Source: Shimia haliotis (GTDB lineage Bacteria > Pseudomonadota > Alphaproteobacteria > Rhodobacterales > Rhodobacteraceae). From it: 64,000 nt of DNA. The DNA lies in the NCBI RefSeq assembly GCF_900114415.1, contig NZ_FOSZ01000003.1:186001-250000 (forward strand). Reading direction: 5' to 3'. Below, one piece after another: positions 24,825 to 32,546 of the stretch (position 1 is its first letter; each line of letters starts with the position of its first letter). Made by a program: the position numbers and the translations under genes. Below the pieces are notes generated by a model, which saw only the letters and a list, made by a program, of their open reading frames with translations, was not told the DNA's origin and ran no database searches.

Positions 24825-25631
24825 ATGACCGGATTAACAATACAAAATCTGTCCATGCGCTTTGACCTGCCAAACGGCAGTCATGTTCAGGCGCTCAAGG
24901 ACGTCAGCCTTGACCTAAAACAAGGCGAACTGCTGAGCGTGTTGGGGCCGTCGGGCTGTGGCAAGACAACGTTGCTGAATATCGTAGCGGGCTTTCTGGC
25001 CCCGACCGAAGGCCAGATCGAGATGAACGGCCACACGGTGCAGGGACCGGATGCCGAACGCGGCATGGTGTTCCAGCAAGGCGCGCTTTTTGAATGGATG
25101 AGTGTGCGGGACAATGTGCGATTCGGCCCCGATATGAAGGGCATGTCCAAGTCCGAAAGCGCGGAGATCGTCGATCATCTGCTGGATGTTGTGGGCTTGC
25201 AGGACTTCAAGGAAAAGATGGTTTACGAACTATCAGGCGGGATGCAGCAGCGTGTGGCTTTGGCCCGCTGTCTGGCGAATGATCCCGACGTGATCCTTAT
25301 GGACGAGCCGCTTGGCGCACTGGATGCGCTGACGCGGGAAAAGATGCAGAGCCTTGTTCTCAAGCTTTGGAAAGAGACCGGCAAGACAATCATTCTGATT
25401 ACGCACTCGGTAGAAGAGGCGTTGTTACTGGGCGAGCGGCTGATCGTTATGGCTCCGCGACCGGGGCGTATTCACAAGGAATACCGTCTGCCATTTGCCG
25501 ACATGGGCGTGGGTGCGGATTTGCGCGAGGTGAAGAAGCATCCCGAATACGCGCCGACACGCGAAGAAATCCTCAACATGATCTGGAACATGGAAGAAGA
25601 GATCATGGGCCGTAGCGAGGAGGGCTCATAA
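24825..25631 (+). CDS. tauB: taurine ABC transporter ATP-binding protein
   Basis: This 268-residue ABC ATPase of the nitrate/sulfonate/taurine group has its Walker A GPSGCGKT at 41-48. The signature LSGGMQQRVALAR is at 136-148 and the Walker B VILMDEPLGALD at 156-167. The switch His lies in IILITHSVEEALLLG. It powers taurine import through TauC. The TAGGGACC before the ATG is a modest ribosome site. The next gene, tauC, starts one base after its stop codon. Confidence 0.93.
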   Translation: MTGLTIQNLSMRFDLPNGSHVQALKDVSLDLKQGELLSVLGPSGCGKTTLLNIVAGFLAPTEGQIEMNGHTVQGPDAERGMVFQQGALFEWMSVRDNVRFGPDMKGMSKSESAEIVDHLLDVVGLQDFKEKMVYELSGGMQQRVALARCLANDPDVILMDEPLGALDALTREKMQSLVLKLWKETGKTIILITHSVEEALLLGERLIVMAPRPGRIHKEYRLPFADMGVGADLREVKKHPEYAPTREEILNMIWNMEEEIMGRSEEGS

Positions 25632-25632
25632 G

Positions 25633-26970
25633 ATGGGACAGATTTTCACAGACCTTGGCGGCGAATTGGTCACGCTGTTTGTTTCGGTGGTTTTCGGCCT
25701 GCCGTATTTGGCAATCTATGTGGGCGTCATTCTGGCGGCCTTCTTTATCTATCACATGATCAAACGCCAGCTTACGCCGGTGCATGATTATACCTCTTTG
25801 AAAACTGTGACCTTTGGCGACGAAAGCGCCGTTGTATCTAACAAGGTCGCATCTGTTGTGTCGGTTGTGTTGATCTTTGTGTTCTGGGGCAGCTTTACCG
25901 GATCCGCATGGGTGCCGGGTTTCCTGCACGCGCCGGGTCCGTTTGTGGGTGAGGCGAGCTTTACCTACACGGTTGAGGCGGAAGACGGATCGACAGATGA
26001 CGCGACTGTGAATGTTGTGGTGCATCCTGCCGGTCAGCAACCGGAAGATCCGATTGTAGCGCCAGGTGAAGGCGTTGCCAAAGATGATGCAATCGTGGTG
26101 CAGTCTTATCGCAGTAAGCTATTGCGCTGGGATCAGAACGACGAGGTGACGCGCAAGGACGGGGCGAAGGTAGTCGCCATCGACGGAAAGCCGATTGATC
26201 GCGAAACGGATGTGGATGTGGGCTTTGGTTCTGTCACTTTGACAGACAAAGGCACGCTGAACTTTGCCCCTGCCACTGGCATGCAGATGGAGAGCATCTG
26301 GCTTCCGGCCCCTGAAAGCGTATGGCGTCGCCTGATCTCGGTCAGCCGCGAAGGCTATCAGAACGTCACTTTGGCCGAGCACCTGAGCTATTCTCTGTTC
26401 CGTGTGATTGTCGGTTTCGCGCTTGGCGCGATGGTGGGGATCCCGCTGGGCTATGCCATGGGTCTGAGTGACTGGGCACGTGGCTGGTTTGATCCGATTG
26501 TGGAATTCATGCGTCCGGTGCCGCCGCTTGCGTTGATCCCGCTGGTGATCATCTGGGCCGGTATTGGCGAACAGGGCAAGATTATCCTGCTGTTCCTTGC
26601 GGCCTTGTGGATCATGGCCATCGGAGCAAGATCGGGCGTGTCAGGCGTCAATATTTCCAAGGTTCATGCGGCCTATTCGCTGGGCGCGAGCAAGCGGCAA
26701 ATCCTGCGCCATGTGATCATTCCGAACTCCTTGCCCGAGATTTTCACCGCCGCACGCGTAGCGATGGGGGTCTGTTGGGGCACGGTTGTGGCCGCGGAAC
26801 TTGTGGCTGCGGAAAAAGGTGTCGGTAAGATGATCGTGGCCGCGTCCAAGTTTCAGGACACCGACATTGTTCTGATGGGGATCATCCTGATCGGTATCAT
26901 CGGTTTTGGCATCGACATGCTGATGCGCTGGGCCGAGAAGTATCTTGTGCCTTGGAAAGGTAAAGGCTGA
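25633..26970 (+). CDS. tauC: taurine ABC transporter permease with extra N-terminal extracytoplasmic domain
   Basis: This 445-residue permease is far longer than the roughly 270 residues usual for TauC. Residues 250-440 form the normal BPD_transp_1 domain with the EAA-type loop AAYSLGASKRQILRHVIIP. The first 245 residues add two membrane helices (about 15-40 and 73-92) and a domain between about 95 and 240, probably outside the membrane. It contains ASFTYTVEAEDGSTDDATVNVVV (a cadherin/VCBS-like beta strand pattern) and AKVVAIDGKPIDRETDVDVGFG. The extra part might dock TauA or sense substrate. It is cotranslated with tauB. Confidence 0.9.
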   Translation: MGQIFTDLGGELVTLFVSVVFGLPYLAIYVGVILAAFFIYHMIKRQLTPVHDYTSLKTVTFGDESAVVSNKVASVVSVVLIFVFWGSFTGSAWVPGFLHAPGPFVGEASFTYTVEAEDGSTDDATVNVVVHPAGQQPEDPIVAPGEGVAKDDAIVVQSYRSKLLRWDQNDEVTRKDGAKVVAIDGKPIDRETDVDVGFGSVTLTDKGTLNFAPATGMQMESIWLPAPESVWRRLISVSREGYQNVTLAEHLSYSLFRVIVGFALGAMVGIPLGYAMGLSDWARGWFDPIVEFMRPVPPLALIPLVIIWAGIGEQGKIILLFLAALWIMAIGARSGVSGVNISKVHAAYSLGASKRQILRHVIIPNSLPEIFTAARVAMGVCWGTVVAAELVAAEKGVGKMIVAASKFQDTDIVLMGIILIGIIGFGIDMLMRWAEKYLVPWKGKG

Positions 26971-26996
26971 TCGCAAGTCGTCTTTGACAAACAACG

Positions 26997-27028
26997 AACC
27001 GCCGTCGGAGAGATCCGGCGGCGGTTTT
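26997..27028 (+). terminator. terminator of tauABC
   Basis: AACCGCCGTCGG (26997-27008) pairs with CCGGCGGCGGTT (27015-27026) with a 6-base loop and one G-T pair, and ends in TTTT. It lies 27 bases after the tauC stop codon. Confidence 0.85.
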
Positions 27029-27194
27029 CGTTTGGCGCCTCCTATACGGCGGGCTAAAGGCCGGCATTGCCCAACAGGCAGCCTTTTGCCGTTGAGGGCG
27101 ATCAGGTGTCGGCAGGTTCCATTTTCTTAATCGGTTTTGAGTAGGTCCTGAGGCCGGAACCGCGACACTGAAACGGAAAAGGACGGACTCTCAA

Positions 27195-28010
27195 ATGAAA
27201 GCTCTTTCGAGGATCTGCTGGCCCCTTGTGGTCGCAGTGGGTGTCTCTGGTTGCGGGACAACTTATGAGATACCCTCGCTTGGTGACACAGGAACACAGC
27301 GGGCCAAATTGTTGTTTGAGGAGGGCCAGCAAGAAGGCGCGCGGAGGCAGCTTTCGGATGCGGCTGCGCAACGGCGGTTTCAGCGGGTGAAGGCAAAAGT
27401 TGCGCCGGTCGGAAAGGCCGTGTGTGAGCATGCTGCCAAAGACAAGGCCGATGCGGTCTGTGATGTGGACCTCGCGATTGATCACAGTTTGAATGAGCGC
27501 AACGCCTATTTCACTTACAAGGACAATGCCCCGATCATTCGCGTGACAATGCCGCTTTTGAAAGACAGTGCCAGCGACGATGAGGTGGCCTTTGTTGTTG
27601 GCCACGAATATGGCCATCTGATCGGGAAACACATCGAGAAACAGCAACAACAAGCCATGGTGGGCGCCCTGATCCTTGGCAGCATCGCAGTGGCGGCAGG
27701 CGCTTCGGCGGACTACTACGATCCAAATCTGGTTGATGCAAGCGTGGCCCTTGGCGCGGCGGCGGGCAGCATGGCCTATTCCCAATCTTATGAATTGGAA
27801 AGTGATACGGTGGGCACCTATATCGTGCACGCGGCAGGCTATGACCCGTTGGATGGAGCCAAGTTTTTTGCCCGTGCCGAGGATGCCAAAACCGAGGCTG
27901 GCAAGTTGAGCTTTTGGGGCACTCACCCGCCCGACGAAAAACGCGTCGCGACGGTCTTGGCTACGATTGAACGCATTGAAAACGATATCGGTTTGAAGAA
28001 GGCCGAGTGA
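27195..28010 (+). CDS. M48 family metalloprotease, lipoprotein
   Basis: This 271-residue protein has a lipoprotein signal ending in GVSGC (Cys20), so it is probably anchored in the outer membrane facing the periplasm. The zinc site HEYGH is at 137-141, with the third ligand Glu202 in YELESDTVG. Downstream SFWGTHPPDEKRV is typical of LoiP/YcaL/BepA-like M48 proteases that survey envelope proteins. A hydrophobic alanine/glycine-rich segment (about 155-195) lies between the two metal motifs. It stands alone, flanked by terminators. Confidence 0.9.
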   Translation: MKALSRICWPLVVAVGVSGCGTTYEIPSLGDTGTQRAKLLFEEGQQEGARRQLSDAAAQRRFQRVKAKVAPVGKAVCEHAAKDKADAVCDVDLAIDHSLNERNAYFTYKDNAPIIRVTMPLLKDSASDDEVAFVVGHEYGHLIGKHIEKQQQQAMVGALILGSIAVAAGASADYYDPNLVDASVALGAAAGSMAYSQSYELESDTVGTYIVHAAGYDPLDGAKFFARAEDAKTEAGKLSFWGTHPPDEKRVATVLATIERIENDIGLKKAE

Positions 28011-28015
28011 AAAAG

Positions 28016-28055
28016 AAAACGCCGGAGGGGACAATCCTCCGGCGTTTTTTGTTTT
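28016..28055. terminator. bidirectional terminator between M48 protease and aldehyde dehydrogenase genes
   Basis: GCCGGAGG (28021-28028) pairs with CCTCCGGC (28036-28043), extended by AAAAC/GTTTT on the outside, giving U-runs on both strands. The two flanking genes converge here. Confidence 0.92.
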
Positions 28056-28068
28056 GTCTCTTGGGGGC

Positions 28069-29496
28069 TTAGCCCATCGGAACGCCGGAGATCGACTTGA
28101 CCTCGCAGAATTCGTCCAGACCCCATGTGCCGCCTTCGCGGCCGTTGCCGGATTGGCCATAGCCGCCGAAGGGCGAGCCGTTCACGCGGCCGACGCCGTT
28201 GGTTTCAACCATGCCAGATCGCAGTTGACGTGCCACGCGCAGGCGCTTGTCGTCGTCCTGTGTTTGCACATAGTTGGTCAAACCATAGACCGTGTCGTTG
28301 GCCATTTGCACAGCCTGCTCTTCGGATTCAAACGGCATGATCGCGAGAACGGGGCCGAAGATTTCTTCGCGGTAGATGGTCATGTCGGGCGTCACGTCGG
28401 CAAACACCGTCGGGCGCACATAGTAGCCTTTGTTCATACCTTCGGGGCGGCCCAGACCGCCGGCGACCAGAGTCGCGCCTTCTTTGATGCCGGTTTCGAT
28501 CAGGCCCTGAATTTTGTTGAACTGCAACTCAGAGACCACGGGACCGATATGGCGACCGGATTCGGTTGTCGGGCCGGTGGCGGTGGCTTCGGCAGCGGCT
28601 TTGGCCTGATCCACAGCTTCGGCGTAGCGGCCGGTTTCCACCATCATGCGGGTCGGCGCGTTACAGGATTGGCCGGAGTTCTGCATGCAGTGGATGACGC
28701 CGCGTTTGACGGCCTTTTCATCAGCATCGGCAAAGATCAGGTTGGCGCCCTTGCCTCCGAGTTCCAGGCTGACACGCTTGAGGCTGTCGGCGGCGGCTTT
28801 GGAGATCGCGATGCCGGCGCGGGTGGAGCCGGTGAAGGAGACCATGTCCACGTCAGGATGGGACGACAACTGGCTGCCGACGCCAACACCGTCGCCATTG
28901 ACCATGTTGAAGACACCGGCGGGGAAGCCAGCCTCGTCCATCATTTCAGTGAAGACGATGGACGACAGAGGCGCGATTTCGGATGGTTTGAGAACCATGG
29001 TGCAGCCGACCAAGAGCGCGGGGATCGCCTTGAGAAAGACCTGATTCATCGGCCAGTTCCATGGGGTGATCATCGCACAGACGCCGATCGGTTCCTTGCG
29101 CATGCGGTCGCTGCCCATAGCGTATTCGAATTCGAAATCCTCAAGCGCTTCGAGGAAGCCGTCGAGGTGCCAAGTGCCCGAACCCCACTGGTTGTTCTTC
29201 GCCAGATCAATCGGAGCGCCCATTTCGGCACGCATGGCCTCGGCCATGTCGTCGCGGCGCGCCACATAGACGTCGCGCAGCTTCTTGACCAGCGCCACAC
29301 GCTCTTCAAGCGGGGTGTCCGCCCATGCGGGGAATGCATTCCGAGCTGCGGCCACCGCAGCATCGGTGTCGGCTTGGTCGCCGATGGAAATCACCGCGCA
29401 CACCTCTTCGGTTGCGGGATCAATCACGTTGAAGTCGTTGGCAGCGGCTGGGGCAGTCCAAGCGCCGTTGATATAAAAGTCGCGTTTCTCGATCAT
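28069..29496 (-). CDS. NAD(P)-dependent aldehyde dehydrogenase
   Basis: This 475-residue aldehyde dehydrogenase has catalytic Cys278 in NSGQSCNAPTR, the general base Glu245 in LELGGKGA and the cofactor stretch TPWNWPMNQ (144-152). C-terminal PFGGYGQSGNGREGG is also present. The GQSC-NAPTR variant of the active site is typical of a subgroup active on small aliphatic or amino aldehydes. The exact substrate is not deducible. A purine-rich GAGGGAGAG precedes the ATG. The gene is monocistronic, divergent from the peroxiredoxin gene across a 255-base gap. Confidence 0.9.
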   Translation of the reverse strand: MIEKRDFYINGAWTAPAAANDFNVIDPATEEVCAVISIGDQADTDAAVAAARNAFPAWADTPLEERVALVKKLRDVYVARRDDMAEAMRAEMGAPIDLAKNNQWGSGTWHLDGFLEALEDFEFEYAMGSDRMRKEPIGVCAMITPWNWPMNQVFLKAIPALLVGCTMVLKPSEIAPLSSIVFTEMMDEAGFPAGVFNMVNGDGVGVGSQLSSHPDVDMVSFTGSTRAGIAISKAAADSLKRVSLELGGKGANLIFADADEKAVKRGVIHCMQNSGQSCNAPTRMMVETGRYAEAVDQAKAAAEATATGPTTESGRHIGPVVSELQFNKIQGLIETGIKEGATLVAGGLGRPEGMNKGYYVRPTVFADVTPDMTIYREEIFGPVLAIMPFESEEQAVQMANDTVYGLTNYVQTQDDDKRLRVARQLRSGMVETNGVGRVNGSPFGGYGQSGNGREGGTWGLDEFCEVKSISGVPMG

Positions 29497-29751
29497 GGCA
29501 TCTCTCCCTCTCGATCTTGAAAGGCACCTTGCCCGCGCAATTCGGCCCCCGCAAGGGAAAGAGACGCGCGGTCACAAAGGATTTGATCAAATTATTCCCG
29601 ATAACAGGGGGTGGTGTTCAAATGCGACGGATGTAGTCTGCTGTAGGTCGCTTGTCGGCCAGGATTTGTTTTTCGGATGTCGGAATGATTGCCGTTTTTT
29701 TGAGCGGCGCGCGTTAGCCTGATGTCCTCATGCACGAAAAGAGAGCGAGAT

Positions 29752-30405
29752 ATGGGTCTTCGAATCAACGACACTGTGCCGAATTTCACGGCGGACACCG
29801 ATCAGGGAACAATCACATTCCACGATTGGATTGGCGACAGCTGGGCCATCCTGTTTTCCCATCCCAAGGATTTCACACCGGTTTGCACAACCGAGTTCGG
29901 CGCGGTCGCGCAGTTGGCCGATGAATGGGCCGCGCGCGGCACCAAAGTTATCGGCGTGTCCGTGGACGGTGTTGAAGACCACAAAGGCTGGAAGAAAGAC
30001 ATTGAATCCTTTGCAGGCACCGAAGCGGGCTTTCCGATCATTGCTGATGAGGGACTAGAGGTTTCCAAAGCCTTCGACATGTTGCCTGCAGAAGCCTATA
30101 TGCCGGACGGGCGCACACCGGCAGACAGCGCGACCGTGCGGTCGGTGTTCATCATTGGGCCGGACAAACAGCTGAAGCTGTCGATGACATATCCGATGAA
30201 CGTGGGCCGCAATTTTGGCGAAGTTCTTCGTGCGCTGGACGGGTTGCAAACCGCGGCCAAAGAGAACGTGGCCACACCGGCAAACTGGACACCCGGAGCT
30301 GATGTGGTGATTCCCGTGGCTGTCAGCGACGAGGATGCGACTGCAAAATATGGCGGTTTTACCACCCATTTCCCGTATCTGCGGACCACCAAGCTTTCGG
30401 GTTGA
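29752..30405 (+). CDS. 1-Cys peroxiredoxin (Prx6 type)
   Basis: This 217-residue peroxiredoxin has the peroxidatic Cys45 in DFTPVCTTEFG, the conserved GVSVDGVEDHKGW segment, and a long C-terminal arm with RSVFIIGPDKQLKLSMTYP. No second cysteine exists, so it is of the 1-Cys Prx6 class and needs an external thiol. The start MGLRINDTVPNF at 29752 matches the family. The frame upstream to 29722 is not needed. It is monocistronic, with a 255-base upstream gap in which no further gene is seen. Confidence 0.93.
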   Translation: MGLRINDTVPNFTADTDQGTITFHDWIGDSWAILFSHPKDFTPVCTTEFGAVAQLADEWAARGTKVIGVSVDGVEDHKGWKKDIESFAGTEAGFPIIADEGLEVSKAFDMLPAEAYMPDGRTPADSATVRSVFIIGPDKQLKLSMTYPMNVGRNFGEVLRALDGLQTAAKENVATPANWTPGADVVIPVAVSDEDATAKYGGFTTHFPYLRTTKLSG

Positions 30406-30524
30406 TTGCTTTTCATAATCAAAAACAATGACAAGCGCGTCCGGTTTCGGGCGCGCTTTTGCTTTGGCGGGGGCGCTGTCCCTCGTTAAGCCGCTGGCAA
30501 TAACTTTCTGCCATCTCTCGGGTG

Positions 30525-30836
30525 ATGAAAGAGGGACTGGCATATCTTCCCACCGCCTTGGCGTTGGTACTGAGCCTCGTGCTTGTTCCGGTACTGACGC
30601 TTGCGATGACGCCTGTCGATCCAGCCGGTCCCGTTGTTGTGGTGACAGCTCCGAGCGCAAACCCTGTGCACATCATCGAGGCCTCGGGAGGGAACGTCAT
30701 CGGACTTGAAAATGCCCCCATGGGCACACTGGGGTTTTCAGCTGTTCCCGGGTTCGAGGAAAAACTGAAGGCGAACGGTGCCTGGGCTGTATTGGATGGT
30801 CGCGTGTTGGCCGGACTTTGTGGAGTGGAAATATGA
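30525..30836 (+). CDS. small membrane protein coupled to the chemoreceptor
   Basis: This 103-residue protein has one N-terminal membrane helix (about 8-30, LPTALALVLSLVLVPVLTLAM) and a small extracytoplasmic domain. The domain is rich in Val, Ala and Gly (GPVVVVTAPSANPVHIIEASGGNVIGLENAP). I do not recognise it. Its stop codon overlaps the start of the chemoreceptor gene (ATGA), so the two are translated together. It may be a periplasmic accessory of that receptor. A GTG one codon earlier is also possible. Confidence 0.7.
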   Translation: MKEGLAYLPTALALVLSLVLVPVLTLAMTPVDPAGPVVVVTAPSANPVHIIEASGGNVIGLENAPMGTLGFSAVPGFEEKLKANGAWAVLDGRVLAGLCGVEI

Positions 30837-32401
30837 ACGAGATGAACGATCTTGATGGCATCCGAGCAAAGGGGGTCAAAGCCCTGCTTGGGATCAATAT
30901 CCTGCTAGCGGTATCGGCCGTGTCAGTGGCGGTTTTTCTCGGCAAGGAGATTGTCGGGGTCGGCGCGGCGGCCGTGGTTTTTCTCGCCATCGGGGCATGG
31001 GCTCTTCGTGGCGGCTATGAGACCCAGCACAGGATAGCGGCCACAGTTGCCGGCGCGGGTCAGGTGACGCTGATCCTTGCGGCTTTTGCCGGCCATCCCT
31101 GGCAACTGGATGCGCATATGATTTTCTTTGCCTATATCCCGATGACCGCGGCGATGCTTTGCCCGACGTCCATTATCGTCGCCGCGCTGGTCGCGGTTGT
31201 GCACCATTTGGGTTTGTCTTTTGTCATGCCAGCGCTGGTGTTTCCGTCCGCAGACCTGAGCGAGAATATTCTACGGTCGTTGTTCCATGGCGCGGTGATT
31301 GCGGTTGAGACAGCGGCGCTTTTTTATGGCGTGCGACGTAATGTGTCGCGGATGGCTGACCTCAATGCAGAGCAAGATCGGCTGTCGGAGGTGATGGAGA
31401 TTCTTGAGCGTGAAAAAGCCTTGGTTGAGGCCAAGGAGGAAGCGTCGAGCATGGTTGTGGAACAGTTGCGTGTCGGCTTGGCGAAGGTGGAGGCGAACAA
31501 TCTGGCGGATGACATCACGGAGACGTTCCCGCCGGAGTATGAGGCGTTGCGGTTGAGTTTTAACGCGTCGATGTCGTCGCTAAGAGAAACCGTGACAGAT
31601 GTGACTTTTGTCACCGATCAAATTGGCGTGGACGCATCGCAACTTGCGGAAGCATCGGCGAATGTCGCGATCAGCACCGAGAAGCAGGCCAATGCGTTGT
31701 CGCAGGTCACTGCCTCTGTTGAAGTGATTGCCGATGGTATGAAGAGTGCCGTGGACAAGGCCGAAGAGATGCAGCGGCGGTTTGACAACACACGTCAGGT
31801 CACAACGTCGGGGACGGCTGTCGTCCGACAGGCCGTGGATACGATGGATGAGATTGAGCAAAGCTCGAGCCAGATTGACCATGTTGTGGCATTGATCGAG
31901 GACATCGCGTTCCAGACCAATCTCTTGGCGCTGAATGCCGGTGTCGAGGCTGCGCGGGCTGGTGAAGCGGGTGCGGGGTTTGCCATTGTCGCCTCTGAAG
32001 TGCGGGCCCTGGCACACCGTTCGGCCGAGGCGGCGCAGAACATCAACAAGCTTATCAGCCAAAGCAACGAACACGTTGTGGTCGGCGTGTCTTTAGTGCG
32101 GCAAGTGGGGGATGCGCTTGAGACGATCCTGAGTGAAGTGAACGAAGTGTCCGGATCGATTTACGAGATGGCAAATATTTCGGGACAGCAGGCTGCCTCG
32201 ATTGAGGACATTCGCGGCTCGATGCAGACATTGGGCGCCGAGACACAGGGCAACGCGGCGCGCACAGAAGAGGCTTCGGCGTCGACCGCGAGCCTTGATT
32301 CTTCGGTCGAGAGGCTGGTTGAGAGTCTGCGCGATTTTGTCGTGGTCAGCCAAGATCCGAGAGATGCCTCCACCGAAAGGGCAAACCTGCAAGTGGCCTG
32401 A
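30833..32401 (+). CDS. methyl-accepting chemotaxis protein with membrane-embedded sensor
   Basis: This 522-residue chemoreceptor has about five or six membrane helices in the first 175 residues and no large periplasmic loop. The helices contain GHPWQLDAHM (87-96) and VHHLGLSF (123-130), with histidines 88, 95, 124 and 125 inside or beside the membrane. A coiled-coil region follows, then the MCP signalling hairpin IEDIAFQTNLLALNAGVEAARAGEAGAGFAIVASEVRALAHRSAEAA near 345-390. A typical HAMP domain is not obvious. The ligand is unknown. Confidence 0.92.
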   Translation: MNEMNDLDGIRAKGVKALLGINILLAVSAVSVAVFLGKEIVGVGAAAVVFLAIGAWALRGGYETQHRIAATVAGAGQVTLILAAFAGHPWQLDAHMIFFAYIPMTAAMLCPTSIIVAALVAVVHHLGLSFVMPALVFPSADLSENILRSLFHGAVIAVETAALFYGVRRNVSRMADLNAEQDRLSEVMEILEREKALVEAKEEASSMVVEQLRVGLAKVEANNLADDITETFPPEYEALRLSFNASMSSLRETVTDVTFVTDQIGVDASQLAEASANVAISTEKQANALSQVTASVEVIADGMKSAVDKAEEMQRRFDNTRQVTTSGTAVVRQAVDTMDEIEQSSSQIDHVVALIEDIAFQTNLLALNAGVEAARAGEAGAGFAIVASEVRALAHRSAEAAQNINKLISQSNEHVVVGVSLVRQVGDALETILSEVNEVSGSIYEMANISGQQAASIEDIRGSMQTLGAETQGNAARTEEASASTASLDSSVERLVESLRDFVVVSQDPRDASTERANLQVA

Positions 32402-32420
32402 TCTGACGCACTGACGTAGA

Positions 32421-32455
32421 AAACCCGCCCGCGCAATCGGGCGGTTTTTTTGTTT
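32421..32455 (+). terminator. terminator of the chemoreceptor operon
   Basis: CCGCCCG (32425-32431) pairs with CGGGCGG (32438-32444) and is followed by seven Ts. It lies about 20 bases after the stop codon. Confidence 0.92.
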
Positions 32456-32495
32456 GGCGACGGGGTGGCCAAGCAAAGTGAGCTGGCAGGAAAGC

Positions 32496-32525
32496 AAAAA
32501 GCCCCGGTGTTTCCACCGGGGCTTT
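32496..32525 (-). terminator. terminator of pnp
   Basis: AAAGCCCCGGTG and CACCGGGGCTTT form a 12-bp perfect stem with a 4-base loop. On the minus strand it is followed by TT, giving a five-T run. It lies 22 bases beyond the pnp stop codon and faces the chemoreceptor terminator. Confidence 0.92.
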
Positions 32526-32546
32526 CTGTTTGTCAGAGAGAAGCGC

